From assembly GCF_001885615.1 (NCBI RefSeq), contig NZ_LSRN01000056.1, positions 1 through 64,000 of the forward strand: a DNA stretch of 64,000 nucleotides, in the 5' to 3' direction. This DNA comes from Alkalibacterium sp. 20 (lineage in GTDB: Bacteria; Bacillota; Bacilli; Lactobacillales; Carnobacteriaceae_A). Positions 1-8,779 of the stretch are shown here, in pieces. Both the position numbers and the translations under genes were made by a program. Within the stretch, counting starts at the first letter, position 1; every line of letters begins with the position of its first letter. The notes beneath the pieces are model-generated. The model was not told where the DNA came from, did no database searches, and worked only from the letters and a program-made list of their open reading frames with translations.

Positions 1-91
1 ATAGTATTTAGCTTAATTATCTATTCCTGAATACACATAATATCTGGTAGAATAATGCAGTAAAGATCCATAACTCGGTTCAAGAAAAAAA

Positions 92-149
92 GTTCTATAA
101 TACATGGCGTTAGTGAGTGTAAACTCATTAACGCCATTTGTTATAGAAC
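92..149. repeat. Long imperfect inverted repeat
   Basis: The arm GTTCTATAA-tac-ATGGCGTTA is followed, after a spacer of about 14-16 bases, by TAACGCCAT-ttg-TTATAGAAC. Each arm has two perfect 9-base blocks separated by a 3-base mismatch bubble. There is no T-run directly after it, and a conventional terminator follows at 153. It could be an RNA hairpin, a MITE-like remnant or a regulator site. The hairpin is seen directly; its role is unknown. Confidence 0.6.
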
Positions 150-152
150 AGA

Positions 153-192
153 ATAAAATCCCCCGAACGATTAGTCCGCGGGATTTTATTTC
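153..192 (-). terminator. Terminator downstream of the GH94-like gene
   Basis: The inverted repeat AAAATCCC...GGGATTTT with flanking A/T runs fits an intrinsic terminator that could work on both strands. It lies about 125 bases past the stop of the large minus-strand gene. The same core, AATCCCCCGAAC, recurs near 8590, so two terminators in the window share ancestry. Confidence 0.6.
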
Positions 193-315
193 ACTTATAT
201 TTAGTTGAAAATCGCTAATTTAATTGACACCAAGCTATTTCAACTCTATCAAAGCGACTGTCTCCGTATAGGGTGTCTACCATTCAACCAATCAAATGAT
301 TAATGAACTCATAGA

Positions 316-3300
316 TCATTGCACTAGATTAACGTCAATAGTCACTTTAATTTTATCAATCTTACCATCACGACTAAAAATAGTTTGGCTTGTTTCAATA
401 TTTAAAGTATCCGCATCTTCATAAATACTTTCTGTGCCATCTTTGTAACAAACAACGATTTTCTTTTCACCCTCTAGATAATAAATTACCGGAACAGCAC
501 AGAATGTAAATCCTAATGAATTCTCCTCTAGCTGAATCGTTTCTGTATCCGTAGCATTACTGTTCCTAGGTAGGGACCAGACTTTCGTCTCATTTAGAAA
601 CTCAGACTTTGTTAATAAAACTGGTTTAAAATGAACACGTCCCTCCTCTACCTTCACGCCCAACTCACCTAGTCGAGAGATAAAGTCTTCTTTGACTTGT
701 CCAGTCATACCCGGTTGTTGGACGCCTGCAAATCCCGGAGTATGGGAATATGCCTCTGTTGGAAATGCGCCGTATTGTTCTGGTGATTTTTCTAGTCCTA
801 TGCCGGCCTTAATCGCTTCATAGTCGTCCATAAGCGTCTCAGCTTCTTCATTCATACCCTTTTGACTATAGATGTCTTGAAAGTTTTCTTGTGTCGCCAG
901 GACTAGTTTTGATACCATGTGCCAGTAAATAGAGCCTAGACCTTCATATTTATAAAAGGTGCCTGAGCGTCCTGTGAAAGCATGATGGTTAAACAAATCT
1001 GAAAAGATTTCTTTAACGACTTTAATATCTTCATCCTTATACTCTGCTGTGGCTTTCAGTGCTTCTTCGACCTCATCTCCGTTTCTGAATCGACCGTTAA
1101 AATGGTACTTCCCATTGACATCTTTTTCAATAAACCGTGTGCGATTTTGATTCAGTTCTTCTTTTAAAACAGTGGAAGACATAACTTCTTTTTCAGGAAC
1201 CACATTTTTCTCTAAGAACTTTGGCAGCTCACGATTTGGATAGAGCATATAGCTGTTTTGGTCTTCACGATAAATAGAACTATTTTTAAGCGCCTCTAAG
1301 ACGGAAATGGTTTCTTTTCCATCCAAAGCTTTTGAGCCTAGGACAGCAACCTGACCTTCCAACATCTCATAGAGATTTGATACACTACAGCTTTCGTTAT
1401 CAAAACGAATAAGATTGTAAGAGTGGTATAGACCGTCTTCACGTTTATTCTTTTTAATCGAATCTTGTAAATGACTCATTGAAACCTCAATAAATTCTTC
1501 AAGGGATTCTACAGAAAGTACCGCTTTATTTCCAGAAAAACCTTTGTCATAAAAGGTATTTCTATAGTTTTCACCAATCTCACCTAAAGCTTTTACAATC
1601 TCAAAACGCGTGTCATCAGACATTTCACTGCCTAGATACTGTTTGCTATCCTTCAGTACCGCCGCTGTATCGTTAAACATCTGAAGCACTTCAACCGAAA
1701 TCTCAATGGTGTCCTCTTCAATTTCCTTAACGAGTTGACTCATATAGACCTGGAAACGGTGCATATAATTCAGGGTAACCATGGACAATCCATTCCCGAC
1801 AAGAGCATTGTTGGCATCATTCCACTCTGGACGTTGTGTATTCATCCAAATACCACCCTCGGGCACATAGTTAGAAAACTTAGCCAGCAGAGTAACCAAA
1901 AGTTTTTCCATTAAGTTAACTTTGTAGATTTCGTCCCTGTTGAACACTAGCTTGCCATCTGATCCAATATTTGCGGTTCTGCTCTTGATGCGGTTTTCCT
2001 TCTCATCATCATAAACAATGCTGTCTCTCGGATCGGTGACTAGCGCATCAAAGCCTTTGATTCGATATGGTACATTTGCATAGACAAAAATATCTCTATG
2101 AAGAAGATCCTGTAATTTTTCGGGATTGTAAGCTTTTGATAATTCCATCAATCTTAAAAGATAAATTATTTGATGATCTCCCCAATATCCAATGTTTGAC
2201 CACGGATCTTCAGGGTCAAGCTTCTCCCAGTCAATGCCATCTTTCGTAATGCGGTAAGGGTTATAACCGTCTGCTGTTGATGCATTTACGAACTTGGCAA
2301 TGATACTTTCCGCATACTCAGGATAGGAAATAGACAATGCTTCCCAGTTTTGAAAAATGTCACGCCAGTTCCCTTCAAACTTAAGCGCTTTACTCCCATC
2401 TTCTTTGGAAACTTCAATATTAAATTTATTCCACGGACGACTTGGATCACCATGTCGTCGACTGAACGTCAGCGGTAAGTATTCAAACACTAAGCGTTCG
2501 AAATCCTTGCTGTTACACTCTTTTGCCATACTAAGTAGTTCATTATAGTTAATTGTTTCAGGCAGTTGGTTCATAAAAATCAGTTGTTTCTCATAGACTT
2601 CTTTATTCCAAGTTTCTACAAAAGTTTTGAAATCTTTTCTGTCGATCTCGTAGCCATCTGCATATATTCCTCCACGCATAATATTATAAAGGGTGTTTGA
2701 GAAATGCCTATAACTAGCCTTTTCATTGGCCGTTTTCTGGAATCCGTCTGCTTCAAAAACACGTTTCTTAAGATTAAAGTCACCCTTTGAAACATCCGCT
2801 TCCACCTCAAGATTAAGCGCTTCATTTTTCGAAATAAATATTTGCAGTTTTTCAATATCTGAAGCACTCTGATTTAGTTCTGCAACGATAAACCAGTCTT
2901 TTGACTTGCGTCCCTCTAAGGATGCAGAATCTGCGACATAATAAGAACCTCTTCTACCTTTAACATCCATTTCAGTTTGAATCTCTTCATTTTGGGAGAA
3001 AGCTTTGATTTGTTGTTCTGACAAGAGATAGCTAGGATTATCAAGTCCCTTTGACCAGACCGTCGTTGCTTTCAATGATTCACTTGGCTCAGCTTTGTCT
3101 GTTAAAATCGAACTCAGCGTATAGATACCAATCCCCGCTTTTTTCACTAATTCACTTCGTTTATAGCCGTCAGCAAGTGTACTTTTTGTCGTCTGCAAAA
3201 GGGTATTGATTCCGTAAGGTAGGATGTTACGAATACCGTCCAAGACTCTGATCTCTATATCGCTTTCTGCCAGGTTGACCAGTTTAGATTCTTTAATAAA

Positions 3301-3777
3301 ACCAAAAAAATTACTGTTCTTCCATGTATAAGTATAACTTACCTCCAGGTCATGGTTGATCTCTTCAAACATGATTTTGTTTCCGGTGGTATTTTTATAA
3401 AGGTTTCTTGTAATCTTATATACATTACTATTTTGCAAAGAGAAAGGTTTCCAAAGAAAATTCTTTTCATCTTTATTGACGATGAGTATTGTATGTGATC
3501 CGGTTGTTTCAATACTATCATGAATTTTATCATCTGTATCATATGGAAACAGTGCTGACTCCGCATTTTTGCGTCCACAAGTCAGTCCGCCGGTGCTTGA
3601 TATAAACATCCAATGATCAGCATCACTTACTACTGTCATAAAGAATGGATTCATTTGATTGTAGTTTTCAATCTTGAAATAAGTCTCTTCATTTACGGTC
3701 ACCGTTTCCAGCGAAATGTTTTTCGTTACATCCTGCAAAGGTGCATTTCCAAAGTACAAGTTGGATTTATTTTTCAT
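316..3777 (-). CDS. Large GH94-like carbohydrate-active protein
   Basis: This is a 1153-residue protein with no signal peptide, so it is probably cytoplasmic. The N-terminal 300 or so residues look beta-rich and start with a GGLTCGRKNAES-type motif near residue 63. The central part looks alpha-rich and carries PEWNDANNALVG at about residues 650-665, resembling the DWND catalytic-acid segment of GH94 disaccharide phosphorylases. A conserved-looking HTPGFAGVQQPGMTGQ block lies near residue 1015. The AAAGGA ribosome site precedes the ATG. A LacI-type palindrome upstream suggests sugar-responsive control, and the neighbouring gene encodes an aldose-epimerase-like fold. The GH94-like assignment is inference from motif resemblance; substrate and even catalytic activity are unknown. 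Confidence 0.6.
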   Translation of the reverse strand: MKNKSNLYFGNAPLQDVTKNISLETVTVNEETYFKIENYNQMNPFFMTVVSDADHWMFISSTGGLTCGRKNAESALFPYDTDDKIHDSIETTGSHTILIVNKDEKNFLWKPFSLQNSNVYKITRNLYKNTTGNKIMFEEINHDLEVSYTYTWKNSNFFGFIKESKLVNLAESDIEIRVLDGIRNILPYGINTLLQTTKSTLADGYKRSELVKKAGIGIYTLSSILTDKAEPSESLKATTVWSKGLDNPSYLLSEQQIKAFSQNEEIQTEMDVKGRRGSYYVADSASLEGRKSKDWFIVAELNQSASDIEKLQIFISKNEALNLEVEADVSKGDFNLKKRVFEADGFQKTANEKASYRHFSNTLYNIMRGGIYADGYEIDRKDFKTFVETWNKEVYEKQLIFMNQLPETINYNELLSMAKECNSKDFERLVFEYLPLTFSRRHGDPSRPWNKFNIEVSKEDGSKALKFEGNWRDIFQNWEALSISYPEYAESIIAKFVNASTADGYNPYRITKDGIDWEKLDPEDPWSNIGYWGDHQIIYLLRLMELSKAYNPEKLQDLLHRDIFVYANVPYRIKGFDALVTDPRDSIVYDDEKENRIKSRTANIGSDGKLVFNRDEIYKVNLMEKLLVTLLAKFSNYVPEGGIWMNTQRPEWNDANNALVGNGLSMVTLNYMHRFQVYMSQLVKEIEEDTIEISVEVLQMFNDTAAVLKDSKQYLGSEMSDDTRFEIVKALGEIGENYRNTFYDKGFSGNKAVLSVESLEEFIEVSMSHLQDSIKKNKREDGLYHSYNLIRFDNESCSVSNLYEMLEGQVAVLGSKALDGKETISVLEALKNSSIYREDQNSYMLYPNRELPKFLEKNVVPEKEVMSSTVLKEELNQNRTRFIEKDVNGKYHFNGRFRNGDEVEEALKATAEYKDEDIKVVKEIFSDLFNHHAFTGRSGTFYKYEGLGSIYWHMVSKLVLATQENFQDIYSQKGMNEEAETLMDDYEAIKAGIGLEKSPEQYGAFPTEAYSHTPGFAGVQQPGMTGQVKEDFISRLGELGVKVEEGRVHFKPVLLTKSEFLNETKVWSLPRNSNATDTETIQLEENSLGFTFCAVPVIYYLEGEKKIVVCYKDGTESIYEDADTLNIETSQTIFSRDGKIDKIKVTIDVNLVQ

Positions 3778-3830
3778 TATATATTCCTTTCTAAATCAAT
3801 TTTTTTAGTTTATCACAGTATTGCAAAGGG

Positions 3831-3842
3831 TTAAGCGCTTAA
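3831..3842. promoter_or_regulatory. LacI/GalR-type operator candidate
   Basis: TTAAGCGCTTAA is a perfect 12-base palindrome with the central CG typical of LacI-family operators. It sits 54 bases upstream of the GH94-like start, just before a plausible minus-strand promoter region. No LacI-family gene is in the window, so the regulator would be encoded elsewhere. Confidence 0.5.
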
Positions 3843-3855
3843 GTTTTTTAATACA

Positions 3856-3888
3856 GTTATCTTCAAAAATAAAAATTTTGAAGATAAC
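3856..3888 (-). terminator. Hairpin after the epimerase-like gene
   Basis: A 13-base stem, GTTATCTTCAAAA, pairs with its complement around an AT-rich loop, about 95 bases past the stop of the epimerase-like gene. The trailing T-run is poor, so it is a weak terminator or an RNA-stabilising hairpin. Confidence 0.45.
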
Positions 3889-3980
3889 AATTATTTCACT
3901 CGTTCATGCTGATACTACAATATAAATTTTGGTCTTTCACTAACCCTGTTTCTCAGACCATGTGTGTAGGATATAATTCA

Positions 3981-4853
3981 CTATGACTCAGTGTCTTGGT
4001 AAAACTCATACACCCGTTTCCATGATTTCGTCTCATCAGCGTTTAATTCTATAGCGATGAACACTTCCGGACAAACCACATGCGCATGTCCCCATAAGGC
4101 AACTTTGGAAGGCTGGAACTCGGATAGCTCTCGAACACCCGCTCCAACTTCACCATGATACACATCCCAGTTGTAAGAGCCGTTTTCTACTTTCCAGTCA
4201 ATGGTGGCATAGAAATCACTTTCTGGTGTTGCCGGCCAGCTCAAATGGTCCTGAGACCTGACAATCGAACCGGCTGTTACGTCGATTTGATCCATTCTTG
4301 GCATCGTCAATTGATAATGCTCACCAATAAATTGATTGTTTATCCCGATGAAATTATGCGAATATTCATTGGTATGTATGGGATACTGGCCAGTATTTGT
4401 CAGCCTATAGCTGATGATCAAGCGATTATCTTCAATCGCTACTTCTTTGAGCAAATGATACCCGTAACCACTAGGGCAACTGTTGGCGGTTTCAAAAATT
4501 ATCGCACTAGCTGCTTCCCTGATTTTGACCTGTGAAGGCTGCACCTCATGAGGTTTAAAAAAGTCATAATCGGTTTCCTGATCTTTTTTCAGTAGACCTA
4601 CACCGATTTTCGGGAATAACTCTCCCACTTCTATTGCTTCATACCCAATGGGTAAATCAATCCCAAATTCGTTACAGAATCCCAATCCCCCTGTGCCTTT
4701 ACCCGATTCTAATTGCTCGGGGACGCAGTAACTGAAGCTTCTATCCAGGGTTATTTGACTGATAAAACCGGTCCAATCAAACCTTGATCCGTTATATAAT
4801 TCCCCTGGTTTTTGTATTTCAACTTTCAAACGGTCATTTTCTAAATAAAACAC
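3981..4853 (-). CDS. Aldose 1-epimerase (galactose mutarotase)-like protein
   Basis: The 290-residue protein has the length and beta-strand-rich pattern of the galactose mutarotase-like superfamily. It includes a TNEYSHNF segment near residue 163, where GalM-type enzymes carry the catalytic His loop, and GHAHVVCPEVFIAIE near the C-terminus in the usual place of the catalytic Glu strand. It has no signal peptide. It lies about 200 bases upstream of the GH94-like gene on the same strand, so the two may act in one sugar pathway, for example by anomer interconversion of a product. A strong hairpin (4904-4938) lies upstream of the start. The family is inferred and the substrate is unknown. Confidence 0.6.
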   Translation of the reverse strand: MFYLENDRLKVEIQKPGELYNGSRFDWTGFISQITLDRSFSYCVPEQLESGKGTGGLGFCNEFGIDLPIGYEAIEVGELFPKIGVGLLKKDQETDYDFFKPHEVQPSQVKIREAASAIIFETANSCPSGYGYHLLKEVAIEDNRLIISYRLTNTGQYPIHTNEYSHNFIGINNQFIGEHYQLTMPRMDQIDVTAGSIVRSQDHLSWPATPESDFYATIDWKVENGSYNWDVYHGEVGAGVRELSEFQPSKVALWGHAHVVCPEVFIAIELNADETKSWKRVYEFYQDTES

Positions 4854-5270
4854 CCTGTACCCTCCTAATCAATTCTCAGTATAGATTAGCTCTTAAAACC
4901 TATCCTTTCTAGTGTCCTTATACTGGACAGTAGAAAGGTGATCAGCAGATTTCATCGCTCGTTTTCTCTTTGCTTCTCATAGTTATTGGAAACGTCTTGT
5001 TAATCAACCTGGAATCTTTTTTCGTTTACGTTAGAACTCAGAAGCTAGCTGATAATACATAATGCCTTCACTTCATAGACTAGCATATTCAGGCCTTCAA
5101 ATAAAGTGCCCAGTGCGTTATGTTGGAGGAAATATCGTACTATTTGATTTATTTTACAATGAGGATATCAAGTCAGTAGAGATACAGTCGAGCGACCTGT
5201 TCAACGTATACATCCCTTTCGCCCATTCACACAGGATTTCAATGGAGATGACCTCGATGTTCTGAAAGGT
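4854..5270. other. Intergenic region with a hairpin and possible gene remnant
   Basis: The only clear structure is an inverted repeat at 4904-4938 (CCTTTCTAGTGTCC, 7-base loop, complement with one mismatch). It falls in the 5' region of the epimerase-like gene and could be an operator or leader hairpin. The rest (about 5040-5270) has plus-strand frames with protein-like stretches, such as GGNIVLFDLFYNED and, in another frame, PFTQDFNGDDLDVLKG, but no ribosome site. It may be a decayed gene fragment, though this is weak. Confidence 0.35.
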
Positions 5271-6695
5271 TTACCCCAGGCCCAATTCTTTTTTGCGCTT
5301 CCTCAGAGATTCTTCCTGGTCTACAATCGTCTGAGGCCAGTCAACGCATTTTCGCAACTCTTCAGGATCATAAACCACGTGCCCTGGCAAACTCTCGGGG
5401 AGCTTCAACCAGTGCTTGGCGTAACGTCCTTTCGGATCGTAGCGGATGCCTTGACCCACGACGTTAAAAGCACGCAGTTCACGCATGTCCGTTCCGACGC
5501 CTGCCTGGTATGCCCAGTTCCCGTAATTGCTTGCGGGATCGTAATCAATGAGCTGTTCTTCAAAATATCTTGCTCCCCAGAGCCAGTTGACACCAAGATT
5601 TTTCGTCAAAAAGCTTGCTACGTTTTGTCTTGCCCGATTACTCATGTAACCTGTGGTATTCAATTCCACCATGGCCGCATCAACCAGCGGATAGCCGGTT
5701 TCTCCCTTTTTCCAGGCTTCAAAGTGCCTCAAGTCGTCATGCCAGATCAATTCCTTTTCCAACAATCCTCTCTTTAAAAACAAGCGCTCTTGCGTGGCTA
5801 GCATGAGCCACTGAAAATACTCACGCCAAAGCAGTTCAAAAAACAACCAGTAGCTGGATTCGTTTCTGCCATGCTCGGCTTCCATCTGCATTATAGTCTG
5901 ATATACTCTTTTCGGCGATAAACAGCCGTTTGCAAGCCAAAAAGAAAGCTTGGAACTGTCATCAAAAGAAAGCAGTCCGTCACGTGTCTGTTTATAGGTG
6001 AAGAGACACTTCGGATTGTTCACATAGGTACTCAGCCGTTCAAGACCTGCCGTTTCTCCACCCTTCACAATACCTGTACCTCCGGGATGCATATCCTTTA
6101 ACTCTTCAAGAACCATAAACATTTTAACCGGTTTCATCTCTGGGCATTTTCCCGATTCCTCTTGAATCACATCCTGTTCTGCTCCGGTGTATGGGTGACC
6201 TCTTTGGGGAACAGGCAGCTTTGTTTCAATTTTTTTTCTGAATCGTGTAAAGGACATGGGAAATGCTGTCAGTTCGACAGGCAACTGTTCCCGCCTGAAC
6301 AGCATATGCCCCTCACTCACATACCAGTTAATCTCAGACGTCTTTGCCATGAGTTTTGACAAGTCCTGACGTTCCTCAAACCCGGGATGGTCATGCACAA
6401 AAACGTGCCCAATATGCTGGTCAATCAGCCAGCTCGATATAACCTTTTCAACGTTTCCATGCAAAATCGTAAGTCTAATTCCATAGGCATGCAGAGAAGT
6501 TGCCAAATCCTCCAGGCTTTCAATCAAAAAGCGTCGTCTGTTTTCCCCCATCCGCTTCATGTTTAAAGATCGTTCTTCATCGAATCGCTCATCCCACACA
6601 AATACAGCACGCACCTCTTCACCATTTTTAACTGCATTCAAAAACGGCTGATGGTCGTGAAGCCTTAAATCCTTTCGAAACCAAATGGCATTCAT
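5271..6695 (-). CDS. phrB: Deoxyribodipyrimidine photolyase
   Basis: This 474-residue flavoprotein uses blue light to split cyclobutane pyrimidine dimers. It opens with IWFRKDLRLHDH, the hallmark of the N-terminal alpha/beta antenna domain (residues 1-130). The C-terminal FAD-binding domain shows TGYPLVDAAMVELNTTGYMS and NRARQNVASFL at about 330-360, then the ASNYGNWAYQAGVGTD signature near 385-400. Length and motif order match class I CPD photolyases. The gene stands alone on the minus strand with about 200 bases of untranslated sequence on its upstream side. Confidence 0.95.
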   Translation of the reverse strand: MNAIWFRKDLRLHDHQPFLNAVKNGEEVRAVFVWDERFDEERSLNMKRMGENRRRFLIESLEDLATSLHAYGIRLTILHGNVEKVISSWLIDQHIGHVFVHDHPGFEERQDLSKLMAKTSEINWYVSEGHMLFRREQLPVELTAFPMSFTRFRKKIETKLPVPQRGHPYTGAEQDVIQEESGKCPEMKPVKMFMVLEELKDMHPGGTGIVKGGETAGLERLSTYVNNPKCLFTYKQTRDGLLSFDDSSKLSFWLANGCLSPKRVYQTIMQMEAEHGRNESSYWLFFELLWREYFQWLMLATQERLFLKRGLLEKELIWHDDLRHFEAWKKGETGYPLVDAAMVELNTTGYMSNRARQNVASFLTKNLGVNWLWGARYFEEQLIDYDPASNYGNWAYQAGVGTDMRELRAFNVVGQGIRYDPKGRYAKHWLKLPESLPGHVVYDPEELRKCVDWPQTIVDQEESLRKRKKELGLG

Positions 6696-6901
6696 CTTTA
6701 CCTACTCCTCTATCCCGCAGTATATGTTATTTTCACACTTGTCAGGGAACTGATTCGTACTCTGTCATGTTATCAGAGATGAAAATGCTGTGATCACAAG
6801 TCTGATAAGTTATTTTTGCCGTGACTAAGATTCATAAGCAGTTTTCTACTTATAAATCTGTCTTCATCTACGAGTAGAGATACGCTTTTCATTTATAGTG
6901 A

Positions 6902-8203
6902 TTACTGATAAATAACAAGTCCCGGTTGCGGATCGAGGTCTAAAACCTGTTCAGGAGTCATCAGTGGATCATCGTAGTGAACCCCTGCTTGGTCTGAAAA
7001 ATGATACCATAGTTTAAAGCCTTTATACGGTATATTTGTTGTCTCTGCATTTCTATCATGGGTTGTTCTTTTCCCGTCAGGAGACCCCCATCCGGAAGTA
7101 TTATGCACGAGCAGCACTGGATCATAATCACTGGTTATGTCCCCACTTTCACGAATCATCTTTTCGATGAACTGATGGAAAACAAACTGCTTTGTACCCT
7201 GGATCTCATTGGAAACGATATAGTCACGCATGGATTCTTGAATTCCATTGATTTCTGTGCCAGTTAGATGTCCGACCTCCTGCATCGGTCTATCCGTGCG
7301 CCACTCTGGGTCGAGTGCCAGGTGAACATTGGGATATCTCATGAAGGATACGATTTCATTAATAGCGAATGTTGGAGCATGTTTGCCTATCTGATGATCA
7401 ATATAGACTAGCACGCCACTCTGATAAGCTGCCTCGATGTATGACATCACAAGATCATAATCCATCTTGTATATCTCTCCTCCGGGCTGTACCGTTCCGT
7501 AGACAAGGTAGATTGCCGGTATGGCACCTTTGCTATCATCCACGGCATCATAACTGTCAGTGGTCTCCTTTAAAAGGGATATAAGTTCTGGTATCGGGTG
7601 ACGACCAACGATTCCCATTACTTCTGAATTGGGATGCCCGTAATAAGCCACAACTGTATTGTCTTCAAACAGAGTAGGCGAAGTGAAATAATCATTCATT
7701 TCCTCGTCAGCAAAGAGAGTCGGTGATGAATGCAATTCATTAATGTCGGCGACAGTAAATTCAGACGAAATCCATCCTTCATTATTCTCTGAATTCTGAT
7801 AATTGATTTTAAACCAGGTTGTTTCTTCACTTTCAACTTCTTCGAGAACTTTGACTTCGTTTCCTCTAGCCAGACTTCCAAGCGTCTCGCTCTCTTCGCT
7901 ACTGTTCGCTCGGACACTCAACCTGTCAGCACTGATATACACGAAATCTTCTTGGTTCCCAAAAATCGTCGACTCAATTTCGTCTTCGTTAATTTCTTCT
8001 TCTGATTCCTCTGAATTCTCTTCTTCAGCTGTTTCGTCTTGTTCTTCTACTTCACTTTCGTTCTGGTCCTCCTTCTCTACCATTTCCTGTTCCTCAAGAT
8101 CGCTGACATCTGCCGTTGATGTCTCCTGCTGACCACATCCTGCTAAACCGATAGTAGATATTAAAAGTAATGCCAATGCGTTTATAGACGTTTTGTTTGT
8201 CAT
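6902..8203 (-). CDS. Lipoprotein with SH3b domain and a C-terminal domain of unknown function
   Basis: The 433-residue protein starts with a lipoprotein signal ending in the lipobox LAGC (Cys23), so it should be anchored to the outer face of the membrane. An extremely Glu-rich linker covers about residues 30-75. Residues 85-155 form a bacterial SH3 domain (SADRLSVRANSS...GWISSEF), a type that often binds cell wall. Residues 165-433 look like an alpha/beta barrel-type domain with motifs such as VVAYYGHP, LVYIDHQIGKHAP and LALDPEWRTD, possibly hydrolytic. No function is recognised for this domain. It looks monocistronic. Confidence 0.7.
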   Translation of the reverse strand: MTNKTSINALALLLISTIGLAGCGQQETSTADVSDLEEQEMVEKEDQNESEVEEQDETAEEENSEESEEEINEDEIESTIFGNQEDFVYISADRLSVRANSSEESETLGSLARGNEVKVLEEVESEETTWFKINYQNSENNEGWISSEFTVADINELHSSPTLFADEEMNDYFTSPTLFEDNTVVAYYGHPNSEVMGIVGRHPIPELISLLKETTDSYDAVDDSKGAIPAIYLVYGTVQPGGEIYKMDYDLVMSYIEAAYQSGVLVYIDHQIGKHAPTFAINEIVSFMRYPNVHLALDPEWRTDRPMQEVGHLTGTEINGIQESMRDYIVSNEIQGTKQFVFHQFIEKMIRESGDITSDYDPVLLVHNTSGWGSPDGKRTTHDRNAETTNIPYKGFKLWYHFSDQAGVHYDDPLMTPEQVLDLDPQPGLVIYQ

Positions 8204-8629
8204 TTTACCTGCCCTCTCTTACAATAAGTATAGTGTGATATATGTGATTACTGCTGATATAGACTGTTTTTCTGTAATATTTTAAAGCTTTTTATTCTAC
8301 TCAAAAGAAAAAATATTGTTACATCATTAATTAATATATAGCGTAATATCCCTTATATCATACCAATTTACCACTCTCATTGCATTACATTTATTCGTTT
8401 TAAATAGATTATACTTGATTGAGTAAATCGTTATAAAACAATGCGCTGTTCTTTGAATGAAAAGGTCGTTAGTACAAGGATAATCATTATTTTTTTGACA
8501 ATAGTGCTTATCACCTCTTTATTGACCTCGGCACAATGATAAAAAAACCGGAAAATCAAATCACGACTGATAAAACTTTGCATATAAAAAATCCCCCGAA
8601 CCAATGAGTCCTAGGGAAGATAAAAACTA
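8204..8629. other. AT-rich intergenic region with a degenerate terminator
   Basis: No supported gene was found. A minus-strand hairpin at about 8585-8620 (TCCCTAGG...CGGGGGA followed by TTTTTT) resembles the terminator at 153-192 at its AATCCCCCGAAC core. It would end transcription of the small ORF at 8630-8761 or of the glycosyltransferase operon. Confidence 0.4.
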
Positions 8630-8761
8630 TTAAATTATCACTTGAAATATTTTAGAAACCTTCACTTTATAGATTCTAGCAATTTTACAGTCTCGATATT
8701 CAACTGTTGCTAACCAACCTTCGCTTTTCGTGACTTCGTGGTCAAGCCTTACATAAGACAT
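8630..8761 (-). CDS. Small hypothetical protein (43 aa)
   Basis: An ATG-started frame encodes 43 residues, beginning MSYVRLDHEVTKSEGW and ending KVSKIFQVII, with protein-like composition (mixed charge, no low complexity). It starts 18 bases after the stop of the glycosyltransferase gene and is followed by a terminator-like hairpin. No convincing ribosome site precedes it, so it may be translationally coupled or be a gene remnant. It matches no family I recognise. Confidence 0.35.
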   Translation of the reverse strand: MSYVRLDHEVTKSEGWLATVEYRDCKIARIYKVKVSKIFQVII

Positions 8762-8779
8762 CTATAAAAACATAAAGGT

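Noticed and set aside
5062-5265. 67-codon plus-strand frame
   Set aside because: No ribosome site and no family resemblance; a neighbouring frame is equally protein-like, so at most it is a remnant.
7803-8132. Ser-rich open frame on the plus strand
   Set aside because: It is the antisense of the Glu-rich linker of the lipoprotein; the reverse complement of GAA/GAG repeats reads as Ser/Phe codons.
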